A stretch of 64,000 nt of DNA. It comes from Gammaproteobacteria bacterium (GTDB lineage: Bacteria; Pseudomonadota; Gammaproteobacteria; Pseudomonadales; Ketobacteraceae). The position numbers and the translations under genes were made by a program. The stretch covers positions 78,394 to 142,393 of the forward strand of contig JABLXQ010000010.1 of NCBI GenBank assembly GCA_013178375.1. The letters are read 5' to 3'. The notes beneath the pieces were generated by a model, which was not told the origin of the DNA, did not search any database, and was given only the letters and a program-made list of their open reading frames with translations. Shown here one piece after another: positions 18,898-26,560 of the stretch (positions are counted from its first letter, which is position 1; every line of letters begins with the position of its first letter).

Positions 18898-18948
18898 GAC
18901 TTGATCTGACAGAAATGCTGGAAAACTCGGTAGCTGTCAGATCAAGTC
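18898..18948. repeat. Perfect 15-bp inverted repeat
   Basis: GACTTGATCTGACAG at 18898-18912 and its exact reverse complement at 18934-18948, separated by 21 bases. No T-tract follows on either strand, so it is not an obvious terminator. It resembles two transposon ends facing each other, or a solo mobile palindrome. Confidence 0.8.
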
Positions 18949-19040
18949 GATACTTCTACATATTATTGCTTTGTTCAGAACCCTGATTTGAATGACAGCT
19001 ATTGGCATTTGAATGAAGCAGAAGAAGCTAACCGCATGGG

Positions 19041-19102
19041 TCCGCTCCTCGCCCATGAGCGACCTTTCATAATTTGTTATTGATTACAAAGCATTGGTTT
19101 TT
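19041..19102 (+). repeat. Dispersed ~60-bp intergenic repeat, copy 2
   Basis: Shares CCGCTCCTCGCCCATGAGCG and the TAATTTG...GATTACAAAG...TTGGTTTT tail with the copy at 16294. It lies 229 bp after the end of the DUF6259-like gene. Confidence 0.75.
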
Positions 19103-19129
19103 CCAGGTTGCTGTGTCCTGCGTGATTCG

Positions 19130-19190
19130 GTGGACGTGATCAGTTAGTCCGGCGACGTGATCAGTCAGTCCGGTGATTATGATTGGTCGG
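19130..19190. mobile_element. Probable relic of an IS21-family terminal region
   Basis: Three spaced copies of a TCCGG...GTGATCA-like unit (GGACGTGATCAGTTAGTCCGG, then GACGTGATCAGTCAGTCCGG, then GTGATTATGATTGG). Multiple such repeats are characteristic of IS21-family ends. No istA or istB reading frame is present, so only one end remains. Confidence 0.4.
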
Positions 19191-19621
19191 CCTGCACGTT
19201 TCATCATGTAGCCCAACGCTGGCTTGTTTGGTTATATTTCCAAAAGTGATTTCAGGAAAGATCTTCTGGAATTGTTCGATGCACGGCGGGTTAGAAAAGA
19301 TAAAGCCGCCAATGCGCCGGCTGAAGGGTGGGTGTATACCCGGTAACAGCGCTGGTCATGGACGGCGAGCCTGCTATGTAGATCAAGGGATTGCACAAGA
19401 CGGATTGCATCATGGCGGCAAGGACGGATGATGTGGTGGAGAATTATTCGAGTATTTGTTCGCCTTGTTTTTAAGAATTGCAAATTCAAATAAGTCCGCG
19501 TAAAACTAATGAAACGGCGTGCGCCTTCCTCGGATGTGCGGCCGTCCCTTCCAGCTTATGCGCCCTTGGCATTGCGCTGTAACAGGCTGCTCCATAACAA
19601 CATTCACGGAGTACTTTGGCA

Positions 19622-20629
19622 ATGCTCAAATTCAGGACAATCGCCTCTCTTTTTACCGCACTCGTTACTATATTCGCGCTTAGCAATGTCTACGCGGTGA
19701 CCTATCGTGTCACGGATCTGGGCAATCTCGGTGGTTCCAATTATCCGCCGCTTGGTACACATGCCACCGCCCTGAACAACCGGGGTGAAGTGGTGGGTTA
19801 CAGCTATACGGGCAGTGCGCTGCACGGGTTTTACTGGAGTGCCAAAACCGGCATAAAGGACATGGGCGCGCTCACCCCGGGATTCAGTCTGGCGTCCGGC
19901 ATCAATAACGCCGGTATCGCGGTTGGCCATAGCACCTTGAACGGCAATGAGCGGGCGTTTCGCTGGACATTAAGAGACGGAATGCAGCCGCTGGTCACCC
20001 TGGGTTCCTTCAGCCAGGCCAACAGCATCAGTAACAGCGGGCTGATTGTCGGACGCAGTGAAACGGCCGATGGCGAAGATCATATGGCCTTGTGGAAACG
20101 CAGGGGTGCGCCGCGGGATCTGGGTGGACTGCCGGATCCGAATACGCCCTTTGCCGCCGTGAATGCGATGAGTGTCAATAGTGCCGGCAAGGTGGTCGGG
20201 TTCAGAGGGGAGCAGGGCTTTCTCTGGCGCGCCGGTAGCGGTTTTCATGACCTGGGTTCGCTGGGAAGCGGCCGTACCTATGCCACCGATATCAATGAGC
20301 TGGGGGTTGTCGTCGGCAGCAGTGCCGGTGCGGCGTTTATCTGGACCAAGAAGTTCGGTATTCGCAGCCTAGGGCGCTTGAACGGTCAAGACACTGTCGC
20401 AAATGCGCTTAACAACCGGGGACAGGTGGTGGGTTTTGGCTGGCGCGCCGGTAGTTTTATCTGGTCGGAAGACACTGGCATGCGCGACCTCAATAGCCTG
20501 TTGGAAGATCCCAGCGCCTGGTACATCCAGTTTGCCAATGACATCAATGACAAGGGGCAGATCGCGGCGATGGGGCTGAGTCCCAGTGGCGCAGAGCATG
20601 CATTGCTGTTAACCCCCGTGCGGAAGTGA
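19622..20629 (+). CDS. Exported HAF-repeat protein
   Basis: 335 residues from ATG 19622 (GGAG upstream). A signal peptide covers about 1-26. The rest is made of short repeats such as DLGNLGG, AxxLNNRGEVVGYS, AxDINELGVVVGSS and AxALNNRGQVVGF, which is the HAF extracellular repeat family, probably a beta-propeller. Its role is unknown; members are exported and often found in genomes with exosortase systems. No C-terminal sorting tail is present here (it ends ALLLTPVRK). It is a single-gene unit between two intergenic repeats. Confidence 0.75.
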   Translation: MLKFRTIASLFTALVTIFALSNVYAVTYRVTDLGNLGGSNYPPLGTHATALNNRGEVVGYSYTGSALHGFYWSAKTGIKDMGALTPGFSLASGINNAGIAVGHSTLNGNERAFRWTLRDGMQPLVTLGSFSQANSISNSGLIVGRSETADGEDHMALWKRRGAPRDLGGLPDPNTPFAAVNAMSVNSAGKVVGFRGEQGFLWRAGSGFHDLGSLGSGRTYATDINELGVVVGSSAGAAFIWTKKFGIRSLGRLNGQDTVANALNNRGQVVGFGWRAGSFIWSEDTGMRDLNSLLEDPSAWYIQFANDINDKGQIAAMGLSPSGAEHALLLTPVRK

Positions 20630-21104
20630 AAGTCACGACAGTCCTTTCTTGGGTGTACTATCTTGGGAATGTCCGGTTTTCACAAGTCGGTATATATAAA
20701 GGCGAGTTAATTTCAAGGACCGCCCCTCGCCCAAAGCGACCAGATCTGAATCGCCATTGAATACAAAGTCTTGGTTTTGGCAGGTCTCCTGATGGCAGCA
20801 TCCTTCTGGAAAGGGCTTGCTCGTTTTCTGAACGCGACTTTCAGCAGGCTTCGGTATTATCTCGGTAACGCCGCTGATGGCAATTTATGCGCGGCGCAAA
20901 TCCCGCGCAGGCTCGCGACGAGCAAGCAGGCAATAAACCACCGCTGTGTGGCGCGTAACCCACCTTGTTAGTAACACCACGCATGAGTGCGCCACCGCAC
21001 AGACAGTCATCCCTGAAAAACACGAATGTGCGATAGGACATTCAACGCTGCATGCCATGAAAAGTGTGGGTGCTTCCGGTCTTCACGGCGTATGACTCAT
21101 TTCT
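20630..21104. other. Intergenic region with repeat copy 3
   Basis: 475 bp. Repeat copy 3 is at 20719-20779, preceded by a GGGAATGTCCGGTTTTC block at 20667 that is also found before copy 1. The remainder up to the 21105 gene shows no gene or RNA that I can recognise. Confidence 0.55.
20719..20779 (+). repeat. Dispersed ~60-bp intergenic repeat, copy 3
   Basis: A more diverged copy: CCGCCCCTCGCCCAAAGCGAC, then AT-rich sequence and ATACAAAGTCTTGGTTTT. It lies 90 bp after the HAF-repeat gene. Confidence 0.65.
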
Positions 21105-21536
21105 ATGGAAAACCAAAATAGCGATCAGTTAGCAGCGACTTTAGTGAACCGATTCGAAAACGGTGCGGATGTTGTGCAAATCGCCGACGTGATCATTTCG
21201 ACATGGCAAGAGATTAGTGCGGCCCTGTGCCCGATCATTGGACAGCGCGGAGTTGTTGCACTTTATAACCGCAGTCTGCACCTCACCAGTCGTACTCATC
21301 TCTGGCTCAGAAGCATGCCTGAATGCACTCCGACAGCCATTGATTTTGCGGCCCTCAAATCGATACTTACGAAACAGAGCAGTGCCGACGCTGCCGCTGG
21401 CGGCGATTCCCTTCTACAAACATTCCAGGAATTGCTGTCAGTTTTGATTGGACAGTCGCTCACCGCGCGCTTGCTGCACTCCGCGCGGGCAAACTCTTCT
21501 GACAGCAGCGCGCTCAAGCAGGACCCTACGTCATGA
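21105..21536 (+). CDS. Small helical protein coupled to KaiC-like ATPase
   Basis: 143 residues with no signal peptide or membrane segment. A conserved-looking core, IIGQRGVVALYNRSLHLT, lies near residues 43-60, and a low-complexity Ser-rich tail follows. The stop overlaps the start of the KaiC-like gene by four bases (ATGA), so the two proteins are probably made together. I recall similar short genes next to KaiC-like genes in other proteobacteria, without a known role. A partner or regulator of the ATPase is the likeliest job. Confidence 0.65.
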   Translation: MENQNSDQLAATLVNRFENGADVVQIADVIISTWQEISAALCPIIGQRGVVALYNRSLHLTSRTHLWLRSMPECTPTAIDFAALKSILTKQSSADAAAGGDSLLQTFQELLSVLIGQSLTARLLHSARANSSDSSALKQDPTS

Positions 21537-23026
21537 GCACAAAAGTGATAATCAATCGCCTGGCCACCGGTGTGCCTGGCCTGGATGAAGTGCTTGGTGG
21601 TGGTTTACCGGAGTTCTCGTTCAACCTTATCGCGGGGCCGCCTGGCTGCGGCAAGACCACGCTGGCGCACCAGATGATGTTCGCACTGGCAACGCCGCAG
21701 CGTCCTGCAATTTATTTCACGGTACTGGGCGAGCCGCCGCTGAAGATGCTGCGCTACCAGCAACAGTTCCGTTTCTTTGATAGCGAGTTTATCAACCGCT
21801 CGGTCCACTTTATCAACCTGTCGGACGAGACTCTGGCGGGAGATCTCAACCAGGTGCTGGCTCGCATTGTTGCCGAAGTAGAGGCACTCAATCCGGCGCT
21901 GGTGTTCGTGGATTCCTTCCGTTCCGTGGTGCTCTCGAGCAGGACAGAAGGAAGCACGCACAACAATCTGCAACAGTTCGTACAGCAACTCGGCATGCTG
22001 ATGACAAGCTGGCAAGCCACAACCTTCCTGATCGGCGAATACTTCACCGAGACAGACCCCAATCCCGTGTGCACGGTAGCCGATGGAATAATCTGGTTGC
22101 GCCAGAGCATGCAGCGCAACTCCATGGTTCGCAAAATGGAGATCACAAAAATGCGTGGTCAGCCGACGCTGTCGGGGCTGCACACGTTTCGCATCAATAC
22201 AGCCGGCATTGAGGTGTTCGCACCCGCAAACGCTATAGCACAAGCGCAAACCGACACGGCTCCAGAACCTGTGAGTTCACGTCTGTTGATGGGCGTACCA
22301 AGACTCGACGACATGCTGGGCGGCGGGCTGCCGCGCGGTTACTCGTTGCTGGTAGCAGGCCCGTCGGGGTCGGGCAAGAGTATCCTGGCTGCCGCCTTTC
22401 TGGCCGAAGGCGCGCGCTGCGGCGAGAAAGGCGTCATTGCTGCCTTCGAGCAGCACCCCAACCGTTCGCGCAACCGCGAACTGGTCGATTTGATCGACGG
22501 CGATCACGTTAGCGTGGTGTACACCGGCGCGTCCGATCTGTCGATCGACGAAATTGTGCTGTTGTTGCTAACCGAGGTCCGTCGGCTCAACGCGAGCCGT
22601 GTCGTTATCGATTCACTGACGGGTTTTGAGCTCGGCCTGGCACCCACCTTCCGCGACGACTTCCGCGAATCGCTGTTGCGTTTTGTCACCGCCATGACCA
22701 GCTCCGGCACCACTGTGTTGATGACATCCGAGCTCGAGGATCGCTACACTGACCTGCGCTTCAGCCCGTATGGCACTGCCTTCCTGACCGATGCCATCAT
22801 AGTGCAGCGCTACATCGAGGTTGATAGCCGGCTACGGCGCGTGATGGCGGTCGTCAAGGTGCGTGGCAGCGCGCATTCGGATCAATTGCGCGAGTTCACC
22901 ATCGATAATCAGGGCATCCACATCGGCGAAATGTGCCCGGATCAGGAAGGGCTGCTCGGCGGAAGACCAACGCGAAAAGTCGTCTCCAATCCGACTTCCG
23001 CAGCCTCGGCCAACGACGATAGTTGA
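21533..23026 (+). CDS. Double-domain KaiC-like RecA-superfamily ATPase
   Basis: 497 residues with two tandem KaiC domains. Walker A motifs are at 35-42 (GPPGCGKT) and 276-283 (GPSGSGKS); Walker B-like strands are LVFVDS near 123-128 and VVIDS near 357-361. The KaiC catalytic Glu pair is reduced to one Glu in each domain (Glu67; Glu306 followed by Gln). The positions matching the autophosphorylation sites Ser431/Thr432 of cyanobacterial KaiC are Ala416/Phe417. No kaiA or kaiB is present. It is therefore a KaiC-family signalling ATPase rather than a clock component. The gene converges on a GGDEF/EAL gene with 27 bp between the stops. Confidence 0.85.
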   Translation: MSTKVIINRLATGVPGLDEVLGGGLPEFSFNLIAGPPGCGKTTLAHQMMFALATPQRPAIYFTVLGEPPLKMLRYQQQFRFFDSEFINRSVHFINLSDETLAGDLNQVLARIVAEVEALNPALVFVDSFRSVVLSSRTEGSTHNNLQQFVQQLGMLMTSWQATTFLIGEYFTETDPNPVCTVADGIIWLRQSMQRNSMVRKMEITKMRGQPTLSGLHTFRINTAGIEVFAPANAIAQAQTDTAPEPVSSRLLMGVPRLDDMLGGGLPRGYSLLVAGPSGSGKSILAAAFLAEGARCGEKGVIAAFEQHPNRSRNRELVDLIDGDHVSVVYTGASDLSIDEIVLLLLTEVRRLNASRVVIDSLTGFELGLAPTFRDDFRESLLRFVTAMTSSGTTVLMTSELEDRYTDLRFSPYGTAFLTDAIIVQRYIEVDSRLRRVMAVVKVRGSAHSDQLREFTIDNQGIHIGEMCPDQEGLLGGRPTRKVVSNPTSAASANDDS

Positions 23027-23053
23027 GTTGCCTCCGGACAGGCGCTTGGATCA

Positions 23054-24883
23054 TCAGGCGGAACGAGGCAGTGGCAGGCCCGTTTGCAGCAAGGTCGTCA
23101 GCGTTTTTGCAATCTCCGGATATCCGAAATAGTAACCCTGGCCCTCATCGCACTGTTGGGCCAGCAGAAATGCGCATTGCTCCGCAGTTTCCACACCCTC
23201 GGCAATAACCTGTTTCTGGAGGTTTTTGCCCAGACTGATCACGGCAGTAACGATCGTGGCATCGTCTACGTTGCCGCTCATCTGGCTCACGAACGACTGG
23301 TCAATCTTCAAGGTATCAACCGGAAACTGACGCAGATAACTTAGGCTGGAATAACCGGTGCCGAAGTCATCGACCGCAAGCTTTACTCCCAAATCCGCGA
23401 GCGCCTGCAGCAAAGCGTTAGTTGACTCTGCATCACGCATTAGCACACTTTCGGTAAGTTCAAGCTCCAGATAACACGGCGCAAGCTGCGTTTCATCAAG
23501 CGTCGCACGGACATTTTCGAAAAAATCCTTGGCGCCAAATTCAAGCGCAGACGTATTGACGGCGACGGTGATCGGCGGCAAGCCCGCCTGCTGCCAGGCT
23601 TGAGCCTGTCGACAGGCTTCGCGCAGCACCCAGCGACCGATCGGCAGGATCAGACCGCATTCTTCGGCGATTGATATAAATTGCGCCGGCAATACCAGAC
23701 CCCGTTGAGGATGGTTCCAGCGGATCAGCGCCTCGACACCGACAATCGCGCCGCTGTGAAGATTGATTTTGGGCTGGTAGTGCAGCACAAATTCCTGCCG
23801 CTCCAGCGCTCGGTGCAGATTGGCTTCGATGGATTGTCGCTGCACCGCCAACGCATTCATGCCTTGCTCAAACAGTTTGTAATTATTGCGTCCATTTTCC
23901 TTGGCGCAGTACATCGCAATATCTGCATTCTTGATCAGGGTTTCCGCATCCTGACCATCATCGGGATAGATGCTGATACCAATACTTGCGCTGATATGAA
24001 GGTCGCGCCTGTCGATTAAATAAGGCCTCGTGAGCGACTCGAGCACCTTTTCTGCTGTGACCGCGGCATCCTCAAGGCACGCAATAGTGAAAAGCAGCAA
24101 CACAAATTCATCCCCGCCCAGGCGACTGACCGTGTCCGAATGGCGCACACAGGCCATTAGTCGTCGTGCAACTGCTTGCAACAGCTGGTCGCCCACGGCG
24201 TGTCCGAGGGAATCGTTGATGTGTTTGAATCGATCCAGATCAAGAAACATCAGCGCAAGCCGGCTACCTTGCCGATGCGCCACCTCAATCGCCTGATTTA
24301 GCCGGTCCTGCAGTAGTGTTCGATTGGGTAACTCGGTGAGCACATCGTGATAGGCCAGGTGATCCAGCTTTTTCTTGGTCGCCTCGACCTCTTCCGCCAG
24401 CTTGTAGGCCTCAATCGTCGCAGTGACCAGGTTGGCGTTCGCCTCCTGCAGCATCGTCAATTGCTCGCTGGACGCCGTCTCCATCATTTTCGCCGCATGA
24501 ATTTCCTGCTCGCGCGAGATGGCATCCACTCCTAACAACTGGGCTTCCAGTAAATTGGCTTCGCGTAAATCGGCAGAATCTTCACGCGAGGTAACGGCAC
24601 TTTCACGCAAATGCGCGGCGTCTTCGCGCAAATCGGCAGAGTCTTCACGTGAGGTAGCGGCACTTTCGCGTATATGCGCCGCATCTTCTCGCGCAGTGGC
24701 TAACTTCTCACGGCTTTGAACCTCCGCTTTATCGTCGATGACAGCATTCTTGCTGCGCTTGATATTTTTTTGGAGGCCGGGCGGGACCTCATTTTTATGC
24801 TCACTGGTTATGCCCGATATCTCTGCCTCCTTGGCATTCGCATGATCGGTATTAGAGGCACCATTATTGCCATCCCTAGTCAT
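23054..24883 (-). CDS. GGDEF-EAL cyclic-di-GMP enzyme with N-terminal heptad coiled coil
   Basis: 609 residues, cytoplasmic, with no membrane segment or PAS domain. Residues about 58-110 are a repeated heptad coil (SRED, DLRED, HIRES units). A second coil (about 140-175) leads into the GGDEF domain, with the intact GGDEF motif at 256-260. The EAL domain has EAL at 384-386, ELTES near 475 and DDFGTGYSSL at 505-514, so it is probably an active phosphodiesterase. Both catalytic motifs look intact. The neighbouring KaiC-like operon may supply the input signal. A palindrome 80 bp upstream of the start may be its operator. Confidence 0.88.
   Translation of the reverse strand: MTRDGNNGASNTDHANAKEAEISGITSEHKNEVPPGLQKNIKRSKNAVIDDKAEVQSREKLATAREDAAHIRESAATSREDSADLREDAAHLRESAVTSREDSADLREANLLEAQLLGVDAISREQEIHAAKMMETASSEQLTMLQEANANLVTATIEAYKLAEEVEATKKKLDHLAYHDVLTELPNRTLLQDRLNQAIEVAHRQGSRLALMFLDLDRFKHINDSLGHAVGDQLLQAVARRLMACVRHSDTVSRLGGDEFVLLLFTIACLEDAAVTAEKVLESLTRPYLIDRRDLHISASIGISIYPDDGQDAETLIKNADIAMYCAKENGRNNYKLFEQGMNALAVQRQSIEANLHRALERQEFVLHYQPKINLHSGAIVGVEALIRWNHPQRGLVLPAQFISIAEECGLILPIGRWVLREACRQAQAWQQAGLPPITVAVNTSALEFGAKDFFENVRATLDETQLAPCYLELELTESVLMRDAESTNALLQALADLGVKLAVDDFGTGYSSLSYLRQFPVDTLKIDQSFVSQMSGNVDDATIVTAVISLGKNLQKQVIAEGVETAEQCAFLLAQQCDEGQGYYFGYPEIAKTLTTLLQTGLPLPRSA
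24545..24690 (-). repeat. 63-bp tandem repeat coding the coiled coil
   Basis: Two near-identical units starting near 24570 and 24633, each three 21-bp heptads, encode the SRED/ADLRED/AHLRES segment of the GGDEF-EAL protein. Flanking partial units extend the array. Confidence 0.7.
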
Positions 24884-25344
24884 CTTCCAATCTCATATGT
24901 GGTTGCTCAAACTATGCGTAGAGCGTAGCCGGTAATCTATTGTAGGAGCAGGCCAAGAGTTCATCTGTGTGCTGGCACACAGATGGGTTTTACCCGCCAT
25001 GCGGCTTGACAACTGTCTTGCGTGACAATTGTACTGCGCTATAACGCACTCCAATTGGCGCTATGGTGCTATATTCTATTTATGGGTAGGAGGTCGCGAA
25101 GAAGCTGGAAGCGGAAGTTCGCGATGAATCGCATACCGAGACAAGAAGGTAGCGCGGTCAACCATCGATTGTGTTCTTGGTTGGGATATCGGCTATATAT
25201 CAACGAATCAAACGTTCCTGGGGTTTTAATGTTGCACCCGTATGACCGTGGTTCGGGTTCCTGACAAAAAAATTGATTTCGATTTCTCCCATCGAAATGT
25301 CAGCGTCAACGCCAGCGAATATGAAAATTTCCATATCCTCAGTT
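24884..25344. other. Intergenic region upstream of the GGDEF-EAL gene
   Basis: 461 bp. It contains the palindrome at 24962-24985 and a copy of the short dispersed repeat at 25092-25113. A plus-strand frame at 25022-25264 (80 residues) has no recognisable content and is not called. Confidence 0.5.
24962..24985. promoter_or_regulatory. Perfect 11-bp palindrome, possible operator
   Basis: CATCTGTGTGC and its exact reverse complement GCACACAGATG are separated by two bases. It lies about 80 bp upstream of the GGDEF-EAL start. The 2-bp spacer argues for a dimeric repressor site rather than an RNA hairpin, though a GGGTTTT tract follows on the plus strand. Confidence 0.5.
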
Positions 25345-25557
25345 TCAGGCAGTATTCATTTCTTGGTTCATGGTTTTAAAAAAATAATTTACTGCTTGCA
25401 CTCTATTTTTGACGCCTAGTTTTCGATAGATGCTATTCGCGTGTAACTTAACCGTGCCTTCGCAAATATTTAGGGAGTTAGCAATACCCTTATTAGTCTT
25501 CCCTGTTCTAATCTCAGTTAACACTTCAAGCTCTCTTGTGCTTAATTTAACGTCCAT
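25345..25557 (-). CDS. Stand-alone LuxR-type HTH protein
   Basis: 70 residues that are almost exactly one LuxR/GerE DNA-binding domain: LSTRELEVLTEIRTGKTNKG at the N-terminus, TVKLHANSIYRKLGV as the recognition helix. There is no receiver domain, and the 250 bp upstream does not encode one. Either a genuine HTH-only regulator or the surviving end of a response regulator. The ribosome-binding site is weak. It lies 255 bp downstream of the response regulator gene on the same strand. Confidence 0.65.
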   Translation of the reverse strand: MDVKLSTRELEVLTEIRTGKTNKGIANSLNICEGTVKLHANSIYRKLGVKNRVQAVNYFFKTMNQEMNTA

Positions 25558-25811
25558 GCATGCATTCCCGCGAGTCAGGGTGCTACCAATACAATGTAAC
25601 CAAATGACTTCTCAGATCGTCATCTTCCAGTTTAGAATTTGTTCTTGGTGTCTATTCTCTAAACAAATGTGAAAAACCAAGCCGCAACATGGATTCCATT
25701 GCTTGACATGCAGGGTGTACAGCTGAGTATCGATACCCATGACCCATGGAGCGCTTGTGGAGATGCATTGTCGAGGGAATGACGGATGTTGCCTATCCCC
25801 CATATGGAGGA

Positions 25812-26501
25812 TCAGCGGTTACTGTCTGAATTTACCAGCCCGAGACGGTTGGCCTCCAGGGCGGCCTGGGCTCTGGAGCTGACACCCAGTTTGTAGTAGA
25901 CGGATTTGGTGAAAGTAGCAACGGTGCTGCCTTTGATGCCCAGCACCTGAGCGATTTCAGGGCGGGTGAAGCCCTTGGCTATGCAAGTCAGAACCTCGGT
26001 TTCTCTCGCTGTAAGGGTTGTTTTTTCTGTCTCATTCTCTGTGTTCAAATGGGAAAAATGTCTTAGAATTCGACGCGCGATAGAGGGTGAAAGGGGTGGT
26101 TCATCATTGAGTATTCCTTTCAGCAGCCTGATGAGTTCGTCCCTGGATTGTTCCTTCAGGAGGTAGCCATGAGCACCGTCCTTCAGCGCACTGAACAGGT
26201 ACTGGTCGTCATGATAGATTGTAGCGACCACTCGATAGCAAGAGGGATTCGAAATATTCAGTTGTTTCAGAACCTCGTTGCCTTTACCGTCAGGCAAACT
26301 CAAATCAATAATAGCCAGTTGGTAAGCCTTTTCTGCGATGGCTTTCTTTGCCTGTTGGATGGTCGCTGCTTCATCGATTTCACAGCCCGGAAATGCGTCT
26401 AGGACAACCTCCTTAATCCACTGCCTGGTGTCAAATATATCTTCCAAAATAAGTACGGATTTCAAATCAGGTATCCCCACCGAATATTCAGGCCAATTCA
26501 T
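25812..26501 (-). CDS. NarL/FixJ-type response regulator
   Basis: 229 residues: receiver domain with acidic residues at 20-21 (LEDIFD), phospho-acceptor Asp66 (AIIDLSLPDG) and Lys near 116, then a LuxR-type HTH (LTARETEVLTCIAKG, then KSVYYKLGVSSRAQA). It is divergent from the histidine kinase gene at 26561, with 60 bp of AT-rich DNA between the starts, so the two form a likely cognate pair sharing a control region. GC content is low compared with the rest of the window. Confidence 0.9.
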   Translation of the reverse strand: MNWPEYSVGIPDLKSVLILEDIFDTRQWIKEVVLDAFPGCEIDEAATIQQAKKAIAEKAYQLAIIDLSLPDGKGNEVLKQLNISNPSCYRVVATIYHDDQYLFSALKDGAHGYLLKEQSRDELIRLLKGILNDEPPLSPSIARRILRHFSHLNTENETEKTTLTARETEVLTCIAKGFTRPEIAQVLGIKGSTVATFTKSVYYKLGVSSRAQAALEANRLGLVNSDSNR

Positions 26502-26560
26502 TCGTCTCGATAAATGAAGAGGCTAAGTAAAATTAATTTAGTGGTTAATTAGGAAATTCT

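Larger units (their letters stand above)
18813..19621. other. Long intergenic region with palindrome, repeat and IS remnant
   Basis: 809 bp holding a 15-bp inverted repeat (18898-18948), repeat copy 2 (19041-19102) and a probable IS21-type end (19130-19190). From 19252 to 19344 a short frame reads FRKDLLELFDARRVRKDKAA before a stop; it may be the remains of a gene but is too short to identify. Confidence 0.6.

Noticed and set aside
21533..23026. Circadian clock KaiC
   Set aside because: No kaiA/kaiB nearby and the autophosphorylation positions are Ala/Phe, so only the fold is shared.
25022..25264. 80-codon plus-strand frame
   Set aside because: Overlaps a dispersed repeat, Arg-rich and unlike a protein family.
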